From: Lentzea nigeriaca
Lineage (GTDB): Bacteria > Actinomycetota > Actinomycetes > Mycobacteriales > Pseudonocardiaceae
Length of the DNA: 64,000 nt
NCBI RefSeq assembly: GCF_016907955.1
Contig: NZ_JAFBCX010000004.1
Span: 1-64,000 of the forward strand
Direction of reading: 5' to 3'
Position numbers and translations under genes: made by a program
The notes under the pieces: model-generated
The model's input: the letters and a program-made list of their open reading frames with translations, nothing else
Database searches by the model: none
What the model was told of the DNA's origin: nothing
In this document: in pieces, positions 9,227 through 18,492 of the stretch
How the letters are laid out: each line of letters starts with the position of its first letter
How positions within the stretch are numbered: the stretch's first letter is position 1

Positions 9227-11086
9227 TCACACCTCCACCTTGATCATCTTCTTCATCCAGAACCAGCCGACGCAGAGGCAGACCGCGGTCATGCCCAGCA
9301 GGATCCAGCCGACCGGACGGGTGTAGAGCGGTTCGACGTACGCCCGGCGGCTCGCGAACAACCAGGTGCCGAGCCCGATCGGCAGCGCGATCAGCACGTA
9401 CGCCGACATCCGGCCCTCGGCCGTGAGCGCCTTGACCTGCCTGCGCACGGTCGCCCGCTCACGCATGGTGTTGACGGTGGTGAGCAGCAGTTCGGCGAGG
9501 TTGCCACCGACCTCGCGCTGGATCCGGATCGCCATGACCACCCAGGAGAGGTCCTGGCACCGCATCCGGTCCGCTGCCTTGTCGAGCGCGTCCTCGACCG
9601 AGACGCCGAGCCTGGTGCGCGCCAGTGCCCTGGCGATCTCGCCCGCGATGGGCTGGGTGCCCTCGCGCACCATGCTGTCGAGCGCCTGTGGCAGCGAGAA
9701 ACCAGAGCGCAGGGCGCCCGCGACCAGCTGGAGCGTGTCCGGGAGCTGCTCGCCGAACAACGTGCGCCGCCTGTCGATCCGCGACTTCAGGTAGAGACGT
9801 CCGCCGAACCACCCGAGCAGAGCCCCGAGCGGTCCGAACACCACCGGCGCACCGGTGACCGCGGCGAGGAGCACGCCGAACAGGACCGCGATGCCGAACC
9901 GCACGAGCAGCCACTCCGCCGGGCGCAGCCGGACGCCGGCCAGGTCGAGGTCGAGCTCGATCCTCTCGCGCACGTCGCCGCCGCTGATGATCCGCTCGCT
10001 CAGCGCCAGCAGCAGGCGCGTCGGCAGCGCCCGCTCCCGCACGGCGCCGGTCTCAGGCTCCGCGCCATCGCGCACCCGGTAGCGCCGTACCTCGGCCAGC
10101 CGCTGCGAGCGCACACGCCCGACCACACGTCGGCGGCTGATCCAGAGCCAGCCCAGTCCAGCGAAAACAGCGAAGATCACGCCGAGCACCGCACCGAAGG
10201 TCCAGGCCGGTGCGGCGGGCACGATGTCGCCCCGCCGGTCCGGGGCGTACACGCTGGTCTCCGTGACGAGTCCCCGCACGCGCACGGTCAGCCGCACGTC
10301 CCTGCCGGAGAGTTCGTCGGGCACGATGGCGCTCACGTCGAGCCGCACCGGAGCGGCCGGGAACGACGTGGCACCCGCCTGCGGGTCGCCGACCGCCACC
10401 AGGCGGCCGCCGCTGCCCGACGCGAGCCGGTCCCGGCCGGAGGCCGTGGCCGCGGCCGCGACGTCGAGCGTCACCACGTCGGCGGTGACACCCGTTTCGG
10501 ACAGCACCTTCAGCGTGGTGTCGAGCGAGGCGCCACCGTCGGCGTCCTCACCGTCGGACAGCACGAGCAACCTGCGCTCGCCGGGCACACCGGCCAGGCT
10601 GCGGGCGGCCAGCGTCACCGCGTCGTTGAGCGCGCTGCTCCCGCCCGCGGTGACCCTGGCGAGCGCGGCCGTCACCTGCTGCCGGTCCGCGGTGACCGGC
10701 ACCGTCAGCACGGGCCGGTCCGAGAAGGTGACCAGTCCGGTGTGGACGTTCGACGGCAGCGCCGCCAGATAGGCGGTGACCACGCCGCGTGCCGTTCCGA
10801 TGGGGACGCCGTCCATCGTGCCGGTCGTGTCGAGCACGACGATCACCGCTCGCGTCGCCTGCGGCTGGCCGACCACCTTCGCGGTAGCGCGCACCGGTGT
10901 GCCGTCGACCTCGACCTGCACACCCTCCGGATCGACCGAACCGGGCAGGTCACGGGCCGTGAGCGTGACGTGCGCCCGCCCGTCCTCGACCTTCGCCGAG
11001 CCGAGTTCCGCGGTCGGGTCCGCGCTCGCCGGGAGCCCGGACGCCGCACAGAGGAGCAGCGCGACCGCGATCAACCGCCTGACCAC
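9227..11086 (-). CDS. tadB: Fusion of von Willebrand A domain and TadB platform protein
   Basis: 619 residues. A signal-like hydrophobic N-terminus (about 4-20) leads into an extracytoplasmic region with a von Willebrand factor A domain (about 80-260) carrying a DTTGT MIDAS-type metal site at about 86-90 and a GGSSALNDA strand. A membrane helix at about 290 is followed by a T2SSF domain (FSLPQALDSM, then REVGGNLAELLLTT) and terminal helices as in TadB. The GTG start has AGAGGTG upstream and lies just after the cpaF stop; upstream in-frame residues overlap cpaF. Ordinary TadB proteins lack the VWA part, so this protein could combine the pilus platform with a surface-exposed adhesion or inhibition module. 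Confidence 0.88.
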   Translation of the reverse strand: MVRRLIAVALLLCAASGLPASADPTAELGSAKVEDGRAHVTLTARDLPGSVDPEGVQVEVDGTPVRATAKVVGQPQATRAVIVVLDTTGTMDGVPIGTARGVVTAYLAALPSNVHTGLVTFSDRPVLTVPVTADRQQVTAALARVTAGGSSALNDAVTLAARSLAGVPGERRLLVLSDGEDADGGASLDTTLKVLSETGVTADVVTLDVAAAATASGRDRLASGSGGRLVAVGDPQAGATSFPAAPVRLDVSAIVPDELSGRDVRLTVRVRGLVTETSVYAPDRRGDIVPAAPAWTFGAVLGVIFAVFAGLGWLWISRRRVVGRVRSQRLAEVRRYRVRDGAEPETGAVRERALPTRLLLALSERIISGGDVRERIELDLDLAGVRLRPAEWLLVRFGIAVLFGVLLAAVTGAPVVFGPLGALLGWFGGRLYLKSRIDRRRTLFGEQLPDTLQLVAGALRSGFSLPQALDSMVREGTQPIAGEIARALARTRLGVSVEDALDKAADRMRCQDLSWVVMAIRIQREVGGNLAELLLTTVNTMRERATVRRQVKALTAEGRMSAYVLIALPIGLGTWLFASRRAYVEPLYTRPVGWILLGMTAVCLCVGWFWMKKMIKVEV

Positions 11087-11090
11087 CGCG

Positions 11091-12479
11091 TCACCTCTGT
11101 GCCGAGAAGAGGCCGGTGGGCAGCGTGATGCCCTGGTCGGCCAGCCGGTCGGCGAAGGTCGGACGCAGACCGGTCGACCGCAGGGTGCCGCGGAACTTCC
11201 CGTTCTCGTCCACACCCGCCGCGAAGTCGAACACGAAGAGGTCCTGGAGCGTGATCACGTCACCCTCCATGCCGACCACCTCGGTGATGTGCGTGATCCG
11301 CCGGGTGCCGTCCTTCAGCCTGGCCTGCTGGATGATCAGGTCGAGCGCGGAGTTGACCTGGTCGCGAATGGCGCGGCTGGGCAGGTCCACGCCCGCCATG
11401 AGCACCATCGTCTCCAGCCTCGACAGCGCGTCGCGCGGAGTGTTGGCGTGCGCCGTCGTCAGCGACCCGTCGTGCCCGGTGTTCATGGCCTGCAGCATGT
11501 CCAGCGCGGCACCATCCCGGACCTCGCCCACGACGATCCGGTCCGGCCGCATCCGCAGCGAGTTGCGGACGAGCTCGCGAATGCTCACCTGGCCGCGGTT
11601 CTCGACGTTCGCCGGGCGTGACTCCATCCGCAGCACGTGGTCCTGTCGCAGCTGCAACTCGGCCGCGTCCTCGATCGTGACGATGCGCTCGTCTTCCGGG
11701 ATGAACGAGGACAGCACGTTGAGCGTCGTCGTCTTGCCCGAACCGGTGCCGCCGCTGACGAGGATGTTCAGCCGCCCGCGCACACACGCCGACAGCAGCT
11801 CGGCGACGGCGGGGCTGATCGTGCCGAACCTGATCAGGTCCTCGACCTGCAGCGGGTCCGTGGCGAACTTGCGGATCGTCAGCGACGAGCCGTCCAGTGC
11901 GATGGGCGGCACGACGGCGTTGACCCGGCTGCCGTCCGGCAACCGCGCGTCCACCATGGGGCTCGCCTCGTCCACCCGCCTGCCGACCCGCGACACGATC
12001 TTGTCGATGATCCGGCGCAGATGGCTCTCGTCGGTGAACGCGGCGTCCACCGGCTGGAGCTTTCCCTTGCGCTCGACGTAGATCTGGTTCGGTCCGTTGA
12101 CCATCACCTCGCTGACGTCGGGGTCCCGCAACAGCGGTTCCAGCGGGCCGTGGCCCAGGATCTCGTCGGCGACCTCGGCAGCCAACCGGCCGCGGTCGGC
12201 CAGGGTCATCGGGGTCTCGTCCTGCTCGAGCACGACCTGCAGCGAGTTGCGCACCCGCAGCTCGAGCTCGTGCTCGTCGAGGCGCTCGTCGTAGAGCTTG
12301 GGCCCCAGTGTGTCCAGCAACGTCTGGTGCACCCGGAGCTTGACCGCGGCGAAGTGGTCGGGGCTGCGCTCCCTGCGCATCTCGGGCATCGGTGCGGAGG
12401 CCGTCACCGCCGGTGCGCCGTTGGTCCCGACGGGCGCGGCTCGCTGGACCAGCCGGTCACTCAGCTTCAACCGGACCAC
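11091..12479 (-). CDS. cpaF: Tad pilus secretion ATPase CpaF/TadA
   Basis: 462 residues, a hexameric secretion ATPase that powers Flp pilus assembly. It has the N-terminal CpaF region, a Walker A motif at about 243-250 (GGTGSGKTTT), Asp and His boxes (TIEDAAELQL, then GSLTTAHANTP) and a Walker B-like segment (DRIVVGEVRDG). Length and motif order match the TadA/CpaF family. The start overlaps the end of cpaE by 13 bases, consistent with translational coupling in the tad operon. Confidence 0.96.
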   Translation of the reverse strand: MVRLKLSDRLVQRAAPVGTNGAPAVTASAPMPEMRRERSPDHFAAVKLRVHQTLLDTLGPKLYDERLDEHELELRVRNSLQVVLEQDETPMTLADRGRLAAEVADEILGHGPLEPLLRDPDVSEVMVNGPNQIYVERKGKLQPVDAAFTDESHLRRIIDKIVSRVGRRVDEASPMVDARLPDGSRVNAVVPPIALDGSSLTIRKFATDPLQVEDLIRFGTISPAVAELLSACVRGRLNILVSGGTGSGKTTTLNVLSSFIPEDERIVTIEDAAELQLRQDHVLRMESRPANVENRGQVSIRELVRNSLRMRPDRIVVGEVRDGAALDMLQAMNTGHDGSLTTAHANTPRDALSRLETMVLMAGVDLPSRAIRDQVNSALDLIIQQARLKDGTRRITHITEVVGMEGDVITLQDLFVFDFAAGVDENGKFRGTLRSTGLRPTFADRLADQGITLPTGLFSAQR

Positions 12480-13642
12480 TTCCTCAACCCGAACAACCCG
12501 CGCCGGGTTGCCGGCGGCTCGTGCCTGGCGCCCGCGAGAATCCGCGCGGCCATCTCCCGGAACGCCATGCTGACCGGGTGGTCGGCCTTCTCGATGGTGA
12601 TCGGCACGCCCCGGTTGATCGAGGCGGGTACCGCGAGGCTCGCCGGAACGCGCACGGCGACGTTGGTCTTCACGACGCTCTCGACGTCGGCCGCGGTGAG
12701 CCCCACCCGCGGGTCCTCCCGGTTCAGCACGATGGTGCGCCGGTCGCGGGCGTAGGACAGCATGTCGAGCATGTCGATGGTGAGCCGCAGGTTTTTCAGC
12801 GTCGGCACGTCGGGTGTGGTGAGCAGGATGTGGTGGTCGGCCTCGTCCAGCACCGCCAGCACGTGCTCGTTGAACTGCGGCGGCGTGTCGATGACGACGT
12901 AGTCGAACATGCGGCGCAGCACGCGGAGCACGTTCGTGATGAGAGAGGCGGGAATCTGCTCCGAGTCACCGGGCTCCACCGGTGCCAGCACGCAGTCCAG
13001 CCCCTGCCGGTAGCGCGTGAGCAGTCCGGACATGCCGGTCTCGTCGAGCTGACCGTCCATCGCCATCGCGTCCACGAGCGTGCGGACCGGAGTGAGCTGA
13101 AGTGAGATCGCCACGTCGCCGAAGGCGAGATCCAGGTCCACCAGGCAGACGCGGTTGGCGCCGCCCGCGTGCAGGCAGACCGCCAGGTTGGTGGCCGTGG
13201 TCGTCTTGCCGCAGCCGCCTTTGGTGGCGAACACGACCGCGACCTTGCCCTCGATCGACTGCTGAGCGGGAATCGTCACGCTCGCGGGGGTGAACCTCGA
13301 CAGGTCGCGGGAACGCAGGCAGGACTCGGCGAGCACGTCGAGGTCGGACTCCGGCACGACCTCGCGGACTCCGGCGCGGATGGCGAGGGCCAGTACGGTC
13401 ACCTCGAGCTGCTCGCGCAGCAGGACCACTCCCAGCGCGGGGCGTACCAGGCGCTGGGTCGACGTGAAGTCGAGCGCCTCCGTCAGGTCCACATCGGACC
13501 CGATGACGACCAGCGTCTCGAGCGGGTCGGACGCGAGCAGGCGCTCAGCCTCGACGAGATCGTCCACATGGGACACTTCGCCACCCATCGCTCCGGCCAG
13601 CGGCGGTATCACCGCCTTCGTCTTGGTGCACAGGATTGCCAT
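12467..13642 (-). CDS. cpaE: Tad pilus localisation ATPase CpaE/TadZ
   Basis: 391 residues: an atypical receiver-like N-terminal half (about 1-120, without clear phosphorylation residues) and a MinD/ParA-type ATPase with a deviant Walker A (TKGGCGKTTT) at about 140-149 and a VCLVDLDLAFGD switch. CpaE/TadZ proteins position the Tad apparatus at the cell pole. I chose the internal ATG with a purine-rich site upstream (GGAAAGAG); a GTG four codons earlier is also possible. It sits between cpaB and cpaF in the usual order. Confidence 0.92.
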   Translation of the reverse strand: MAILCTKTKAVIPPLAGAMGGEVSHVDDLVEAERLLASDPLETLVVIGSDVDLTEALDFTSTQRLVRPALGVVLLREQLEVTVLALAIRAGVREVVPESDLDVLAESCLRSRDLSRFTPASVTIPAQQSIEGKVAVVFATKGGCGKTTTATNLAVCLHAGGANRVCLVDLDLAFGDVAISLQLTPVRTLVDAMAMDGQLDETGMSGLLTRYRQGLDCVLAPVEPGDSEQIPASLITNVLRVLRRMFDYVVIDTPPQFNEHVLAVLDEADHHILLTTPDVPTLKNLRLTIDMLDMLSYARDRRTIVLNREDPRVGLTAADVESVVKTNVAVRVPASLAVPASINRGVPITIEKADHPVSMAFREMAARILAGARHEPPATRRGLFGLRKWSG

Positions 13643-13656
13643 GACTCTTTCCACTC

Positions 13657-14436
13657 CTACTTGACCGGGTCGAAGACCGACTTGCTGTCGGTGCCGTCGC
13701 CCTGGCTGATCTGGGAACTGTCGGTGAGCAGCACGAGGTGCAGGGTGCCGAACTGGGAGCGCTGGATCAGTCGCTCGGCTTCGGCCTGGGTCGCCGCGAC
13801 CGTGACCAGCACGCCGCCCTGGCCCTGGCCCGCGCCGTCAGCCGACTTCGCGTTCGGGACCGGCGGCTTACCGAGGGCGAGCACCTCGACCTTCGGCAGC
13901 AGCAACCGGGTCACCTGCGTGCTCTCGTGCTGCTTCTCCAGTCCGGCGCCGGACGGTGTGCGCGACTTCTCGTCCAGGACGCTGTAGGTGTCGAACACCG
14001 CGATCTGCGAACCGGCCTTGACGTAGCCGGCCACCCTCTGCGGGGCGCCGAGCTCGACGCTGACGGCCACCTTCCCCTCGGGGATCGCCAGGCCGGACGA
14101 CGTGGGCTTGGTGGCCGCGAACATGGGCCTCAGCACGAGCTGGCCCGCTTGGATGTCGGCGGTCGCCACCAGCTTGACGAGGTCCGCACCGACCTCTCCC
14201 AGTGCGTTCTCGGGCACGGTCTCGGCGGGCATCTTCTTCAGCCGCAGCGAGCCGTTGCGCAGTGCGGCCCCCGCACTCGTGCCCGCGGGCACGCGCTTGT
14301 CCGCGACAACCACCGGCACGGCGCGTTTGCCGGCCAGCGCCCGAGCGTCGGCGTTGCGCACGTAGAGCAGCACCGCGACAGTACCGACCGCGGCGAGCAG
14401 CAGCGTGAGGCCGAGGGTGAGCAAGCGTCGTTTCAT
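13657..14436 (-). CDS. cpaB: Flp pilus assembly protein CpaB/RcpC
   Basis: 259 residues. One N-terminal membrane helix (about 5-25) is followed by a SAF domain (about 40-110, VVVADKRVPAGTSAGAALRNG) and an RcpC-type C-terminal domain. CpaB/RcpC proteins are periplasmic or cell-wall-side Tad components thought to contact glycan. It is immediately downstream of the TadG-like gene and 15 bases upstream of cpaE, in the standard operon order. Confidence 0.88.
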   Translation of the reverse strand: MKRRLLTLGLTLLLAAVGTVAVLLYVRNADARALAGKRAVPVVVADKRVPAGTSAGAALRNGSLRLKKMPAETVPENALGEVGADLVKLVATADIQAGQLVLRPMFAATKPTSSGLAIPEGKVAVSVELGAPQRVAGYVKAGSQIAVFDTYSVLDEKSRTPSGAGLEKQHESTQVTRLLLPKVEVLALGKPPVPNAKSADGAGQGQGGVLVTVAATQAEAERLIQRSQFGTLHLVLLTDSSQISQGDGTDSKSVFDPVK

Positions 14437-14451
14437 GATCCTTCTCCGGCG

Positions 14452-15552
14452 TCAGCCGAGCATCCGCCCGACGGTGGCACCCATCTCGGGACCACCGAGC
14501 ACGGCGTCAGCGGCCAGCAGGTCCGTCGTGAAGTAGCCGTAGATGCACTTTTCGTCGCCCTTGCAGTGGTTGCGGGAAGTCAGCGACGACGCGACCTTCA
14601 GGCTCGGCAGGTTGTAGCCGGTCACGACGAAGGAGGCGAAGCCCTTCAGGTGGAAGTACCCGTCGTGGCCGGTGCCGCCCGCACCGTCGTACACCGGCAC
14701 CAGCAAGGTCGTCCGGTTCGTCCTGGCGTCGGCGAGTTCCTCCTTGCACGCGGTGGACGCGCTCACACCGGTGTCGCCCAGGTAGACGCCGTTGAGGTCG
14801 ACGTACGACTGGCAGGCTCCCGTCACGCCGGCCAGCCAGCCGAAGCCACCGGGCAGAGCCCAGCCAGCCGGGTTGCCCGAACAACTCGTCCCCGATGTGG
14901 TGTGCAGCTTCAGCACGCGCTCGAAGCTCGGGGCGACCGTTCCGGACTCCGGCGCGAACGTGGTGCCGTAGGCAGTCGCGGTGTTCCACTCGCACAGCGA
15001 GATCGTCACTCCGAAGCCGTAGGCGACCCTGGGGCTGCCCCAGGCGACCCTGGTGCACGCGGCCACACCCCGTCCCTGGTAAGAGGATCCGAGCAGGACC
15101 TCCCCGAACGTCGCGGGCAGGAAGGTGGATCCGTCCGCCTGGCGGGTGCTCGTGCGGACCTCGACGAACTTCGTCCCTTCCGGCCGCTCGCCGCGGCAGC
15201 CCGCTGCCTCACCGTCGTCCTCTGGACAGGGGTCCAGGAGGCCGTACGCGTCGACTCCGCAGACGAGATCCACTGTGGACGACCCGTCGTTGGAGTTGGC
15301 GTTGGCGTAGTCCAGCGCCGTGCTGCTCGCGCAGTCCGTGCCCTTGGCACACGCCTGCATCAGCGCCAGCGCCGCCGCGTCCGACGCGTTCTGCAGCTGG
15401 GCGCGTTCGCTGTAGAGCCTGCCGAGGTCGATGACGAGCGCACCGCCGCCGAGCAGCACCCCACCGCCCAGCAGGAGTGCGACCAGCATGGTGACCGCGC
15501 CGCGGTCGTCGCGCCGCAGCCGTGCCACCAGCCTCGGCATCAGCCTTGGCAT
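14452..15552 (-). CDS. tadG: TadG-like pilus assembly protein with Cys-rich ectodomain
   Basis: 366 residues. An RDDRGAVTMLVALLLGGG segment followed by a hydrophobic helix and DAAALALMQAC is typical of the TadG/pilus-assembly Flp_N domain; the remainder is extracytoplasmic with about a dozen Cys residues, probably disulfide-bonded. The start is a tandem pair of Met-Pro-Arg-Leu codons; the first gives a 13-base overlap with tadE, the second starts exactly within the tadE stop region. Upstream in-frame residues are a shadow of tadE. It is probably a minor structural component or anchor of the pilus. Confidence 0.85.
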   Translation of the reverse strand: MPRLMPRLVARLRRDDRGAVTMLVALLLGGGVLLGGGALVIDLGRLYSERAQLQNASDAAALALMQACAKGTDCASSTALDYANANSNDGSSTVDLVCGVDAYGLLDPCPEDDGEAAGCRGERPEGTKFVEVRTSTRQADGSTFLPATFGEVLLGSSYQGRGVAACTRVAWGSPRVAYGFGVTISLCEWNTATAYGTTFAPESGTVAPSFERVLKLHTTSGTSCSGNPAGWALPGGFGWLAGVTGACQSYVDLNGVYLGDTGVSASTACKEELADARTNRTTLLVPVYDGAGGTGHDGYFHLKGFASFVVTGYNLPSLKVASSLTSRNHCKGDEKCIYGYFTTDLLAADAVLGGPEMGATVGRMLG

Positions 15553-15968
15553 CGCATGACTCCTTTCCCGCTGAGGGTGATCGGGCCGATGTCGCCACCG
15601 AACGTGCCCGCGATGGCGTCGATCGGGGTGGCGAAGGTGAAGTCGTGGGTGACGGTCACGACGGCGTCCGCCGCCGCGAGGTTCGCAGGACAGGCCGTCA
15701 CGTCGACCTCGACCGCGGTCAGCGACCCTGCGGCGTCGCGGGTGCGGCTCACCGTGTCCGGTTCCCCGAGTGCCGCGAGCCGCGCGCCTTCCCTGGCGGC
15801 CTGGGTCAGGACGACCTGAGCGTGCAACGCCCGTCCGAAATCGATGATGCCGCACATCACGAGCAGCAGGACGGGAAGTACCAGCGCGAACTCGACCGCC
15901 GCCGCCCCGCGATCGCGGTTCGAAGCAGGGGCCGATCCGTGGTAATCGGCCCCGAGCGGCGGCTTCAT
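15540..15968 (-). CDS. tadE: TadE-family pseudopilin
   Basis: 142 residues. The N-terminal RGAAAVEFALVLPVLLLVM segment is the TadE signature with the prepilin-peptidase cleavage site after Gly and Glu at position +5; a single hydrophobic helix is followed by a short extracytoplasmic domain. TadE is a minor pilin processed by the dedicated peptidase, which is encoded divergently at 16369. It lies five bases after the flp gene. Confidence 0.93.
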   Translation of the reverse strand: MKPPLGADYHGSAPASNRDRGAAAVEFALVLPVLLLVMCGIIDFGRALHAQVVLTQAAREGARLAALGEPDTVSRTRDAAGSLTAVEVDVTACPANLAAADAVVTVTHDFTFATPIDAIAGTFGGDIGPITLSGKGVMRCQG

Positions 15969-15973
15969 CCGGT

Positions 15974-16177
15974 TCAGCCGGCCGGTACGGCGGGCAGCTC
16001 GTCGCTGACGCCGGTGAACAGTGCCTCCAGCTGGCCGCCGAGGGTCATGACCACGCCGATGATCACGACGGCGATCAGGCCGACCATGAGGCCGTACTCG
16101 ACGGCGGTGGCGCCACGCTCGCGGTCGCGGAAGCGGTCGCTGATCCAGAGCTGCAGGTAGGCGATTGCCGTGGACAT
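15974..16177 (-). CDS. flp: Flp major pilin
   Basis: 67 residues. The Flp motif RGATAVEYGLMVGLIAVV is present, with cleavage expected after Gly and Glu at +5, followed by one hydrophobic helix and a short tail. The start is the ATG seven bases after a GGAGGAGA ribosome-binding site; an earlier in-frame ATG would add 17 Pro/Gly-rich residues without a site. It is the first gene of the minus-strand tad operon and is probably the most highly expressed. Confidence 0.94.
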   Translation of the reverse strand: MSTAIAYLQLWISDRFRDRERGATAVEYGLMVGLIAVVIIGVVMTLGGQLEALFTGVSDELPAVPAG

Positions 16178-16368
16178 CTTGTTCTCCTCCGGTGGTGTGG
16201 GCGATCCGTCACCGCCCGACGTGGACAACTGTGCGGCAGGGGCAAGCCCCGCGGACAGCGGGCGAACGGCCAGAAGATTTCGCGAAACGCCCGATGGGGA
16301 CGATGTCTTGTAGTGCGAATGGATGACAAAACCGGGTCCCGTGTGGACGCTGCCCTAACGTCCCAGGC
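16178..16368. promoter_or_regulatory. Divergent promoter region of flp operon and prepilin peptidase gene
   Basis: About 190 bases lie between the start of flp (minus) and the GTG of the peptidase gene (plus). The flp side carries a GC-rich short inverted repeat (GGGGC, then GCCCC, at 16239-16250). I could not identify convincing -35/-10 boxes by eye, so only the divergent arrangement supports this call. Confidence 0.45.
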
Positions 16369-17088
16369 GTGCATCTCACGACGGCGGTGGCCGGAGCGGC
16401 CGCGGGTCTCGCGGCCGGGCCGTGGATCCGTGCGGCGGTCTTCCGGCTCTCCGTACCGCCGGACGCACCCGACCGGACAGCGTGCCCGCGCTGTGGCAGC
16501 CGGCTGCGTTCCGCGATCGCCTGCCGCTGCCCGTCCTGCCGCGAGCATGTGGCATTGCGCTGCGGCGTAACGGAAATCGCGTCCGCGACCGTTCTCGGCA
16601 GCATCGCGTACACCGTGGGGCCGCGGCCCGAGCTGGTCGCCTTCGCCTGGCTCGCCGTCCTGTGCGTCGCACTCGCGACGATCGACCTGATCGTGTACCG
16701 GCTGCCGGAAAGTCTCACCCTGCCCGCCTACCCGGTGGTCGCCGCGTTGCTGGCCGGCTCGGCGCTGCTGAGCTCCGAGCCCGGCCGGTTCCTCCGCGCG
16801 GTGCTGGCGGGCGCCGCGCTCGCGGCCGGCTACCTGTTGCTCGCGCTGATCAGGCCGAGTGATCTGGGGTTCGGTGACGTCCTGCTGGCCGGACCACTCG
16901 GCATGGTGCTGGGATGGACGGGATGGCGACCGGTCCTGCTCGCGGGCATGCTCTCGTTCGTCCTGTGTGGACTCGCCGGCGCGGTCCTGCTTGCCCTGCG
17001 ACGGGCGAGGGCCGACACGCCCCTCCCACTCGGGCCCTTCATGGTTTATGCCACGTTCGTGGTCCTGCTCATCACTCCAGGCCGATAG
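16369..17088 (+). CDS. cpaA: Type IV/Flp prepilin peptidase (A24 family)
   Basis: 239 residues, an integral-membrane aspartic protease that cleaves Flp and TadE pilins. It has an N-terminal helix, two Cys pairs of the zinc-ribbon type (CPRCGSR at about 39-42 and CRCPSC at about 52-57) that are normally seen in larger type IV peptidases, a first catalytic Asp in ATIDLIVYRLP and the second in the GFGD motif. About seven membrane helices follow the expected pattern. The GTG start is the first in frame. It is transcribed divergently from the pilus operon it serves. Confidence 0.92.
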   Translation: MHLTTAVAGAAAGLAAGPWIRAAVFRLSVPPDAPDRTACPRCGSRLRSAIACRCPSCREHVALRCGVTEIASATVLGSIAYTVGPRPELVAFAWLAVLCVALATIDLIVYRLPESLTLPAYPVVAALLAGSALLSSEPGRFLRAVLAGAALAAGYLLLALIRPSDLGFGDVLLAGPLGMVLGWTGWRPVLLAGMLSFVLCGLAGAVLLALRRARADTPLPLGPFMVYATFVVLLITPGR

Positions 17089-17265
17089 TCCGCGTTTTCC
17101 GCATTAGCCCCCGTCATTCGTTCGTGTGAGAAGTACGTCGCTTTGAGAGTCCTTTAGGGACATTCGTCACCCTGCGAACAAGGTCAAACCACAGACGGGT
17201 GACACGAAGGTGATCTTCCTGTTGCGCACATACGTTTGATCGTGAGCAAACCGGCAGGAGGAACC

Positions 17266-17997
17266 ATGCCACGTGTACTCGTCGTCGAGGACGACCCGGA
17301 CATCGCCCGGATCGTCGCGTTGCTCCTGGCCAGGAACAACTACCAGGTGGACCGGGTGTCCGAGGGCAGGGCAGGGCTGCGGGCGGTGTACGACTCCAAG
17401 CCCGACCTCGTCGTGCTGGACATCGGACTGCCCGGCATGGACGGACTGAGCGTCCTCGAACGTATCCGCGATCTCAGCGACGTGCCGGTCCTGCTGCTGA
17501 GCGCACGCGACCAGGAGTCGGACAAGATCCGCGGCCTGCGTGCCGGCGCGGACGACTACCTCACCAAACCCTTCACCAACGGGGAACTGCTGGCCAGGGT
17601 CGAGGCACTGTTGCGCAGGGCTCGCCCCGCGCAGTGGTCGGAACGCGTCTACGACGACGGCTCGCTGAAGATCGACCCCCTTTCCCGGCTCGTCCACGTG
17701 GACGAGCGCGAGGTGTCCCTCACGCCGATCGAGTTCCGGCTGCTGAGCATGCTGACCCGCAACGCGGGCGCGACTCTGTCCACCGGCCAGCTCCTCGCCG
17801 AGGCGTGGGAGGACCCGACCGGCATCGGCGCCGAGCGCGTGAAGTTCACCGTGCTCAGGCTCCGCCGCAAGCTCGGCTGGGACGACTCGGCGAGCTCTCC
17901 GATCGAGTCGGTTCGCGGTGTCGGGTACCGCTACCGGCCTCCGCTGCGCACGCGCCCGCGTGTCGAGAGCGGGATCAGCGGACGCCCCGGCCGTTGA
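17266..17997 (+). CDS. OmpR/PhoB-type response regulator (orphan)
   Basis: 243 residues: receiver with phospho-acceptor Asp at about 52 (VVLDIGLPGMDG) and Lys at about 101 (LTKPF), then a winged-helix domain (about 125-225) ending in the usual VRGVGYRY. The ATG is preceded by an AGGAGG site. No kinase gene is adjacent, so its partner is encoded elsewhere or is one of the kinases at 79-4202. A short acid/base-rich tail follows the winged helix. Confidence 0.94.
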   Translation: MPRVLVVEDDPDIARIVALLLARNNYQVDRVSEGRAGLRAVYDSKPDLVVLDIGLPGMDGLSVLERIRDLSDVPVLLLSARDQESDKIRGLRAGADDYLTKPFTNGELLARVEALLRRARPAQWSERVYDDGSLKIDPLSRLVHVDEREVSLTPIEFRLLSMLTRNAGATLSTGQLLAEAWEDPTGIGAERVKFTVLRLRRKLGWDDSASSPIESVRGVGYRYRPPLRTRPRVESGISGRPGR

Positions 17998-18027
17998 CGA
18001 ACACGTTGGGCGCAAAGGAGGTTCGAC

Positions 18028-18237
18028 ATGGCCGGCATCAACCAGCAGAGTTCGGCGAGTGGCTTCGACATGCAGCGCGTCAAGGGCGTTCTGGTCGTGG
18101 TCTACGGACTGCTGAGTGCCGTCAACTTCGTCGTGATGATCACGGAACCCACCGCGTGGCAGGGTGTCTTCGCGGCGATCCTGCTCATCGCGGCGCTCGG
18201 GCTGTGCTTCGACACACCGCAGAGGACGAACTCATGA
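18028..18237 (+). CDS. Small two-helix membrane protein
   Basis: 69 residues with two hydrophobic segments (about 19-38 and 44-62) and a short polar N-terminus. An AAAGGAGG ribosome-binding site precedes the ATG, and the gene starts 30 bases after the response regulator, so the two are likely co-transcribed. I recognise no family. It is followed by a strong terminator hairpin. Confidence 0.75.
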   Translation: MAGINQQSSASGFDMQRVKGVLVVVYGLLSAVNFVVMITEPTAWQGVFAAILLIAALGLCFDTPQRTNS

Positions 18238-18293
18238 GCAACCGGGACTTCTGACCGCCGGCCGGATGCCCCCGGCCGAAGTACCACGACCAA

Positions 18294-18342
18294 GCCCCGT
18301 GTGCCGGCAGACAGATTCCGCGCCCCTGCCGGCACACGGGGC
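18294..18342 (+). terminator. Strong GC-rich terminator hairpin
   Basis: A perfect 17-base stem (GCCCCGTGTGCCGGCAG and its complement) with a 15-base loop, located 57 bases after the small membrane-protein gene. There is no long T tract, which is usual for actinobacterial terminators. Confidence 0.88.
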
Positions 18343-18432
18343 CTTCTCACATCCACGTGGTCAACGTCGCAGATTGCGCAAAGCAGGTCCGCACGCGTAA
18401 TTCCGCCACCGGAGCCAACCGAGGGGGAATTG

Positions 18433-18450
18433 ATCCCCAATTTTGGGCAT
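18433..18450 (+). promoter_or_regulatory. Recurrent near-palindromic motif upstream of methyltransferase
   Basis: ATCCCCAATTTTGGGCAT. Its reverse complement (ATGCCCAAAATTGGGGAT) differs at one base from the element at 50080-50097. It ends about 43 bases before the proposed GTG. Similar elements occur at 21490-21545. Confidence 0.5.
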
Positions 18451-18492
18451 TATGATCATCCCGTTTGCTGCCGATGGCACATACTGCGTGGT

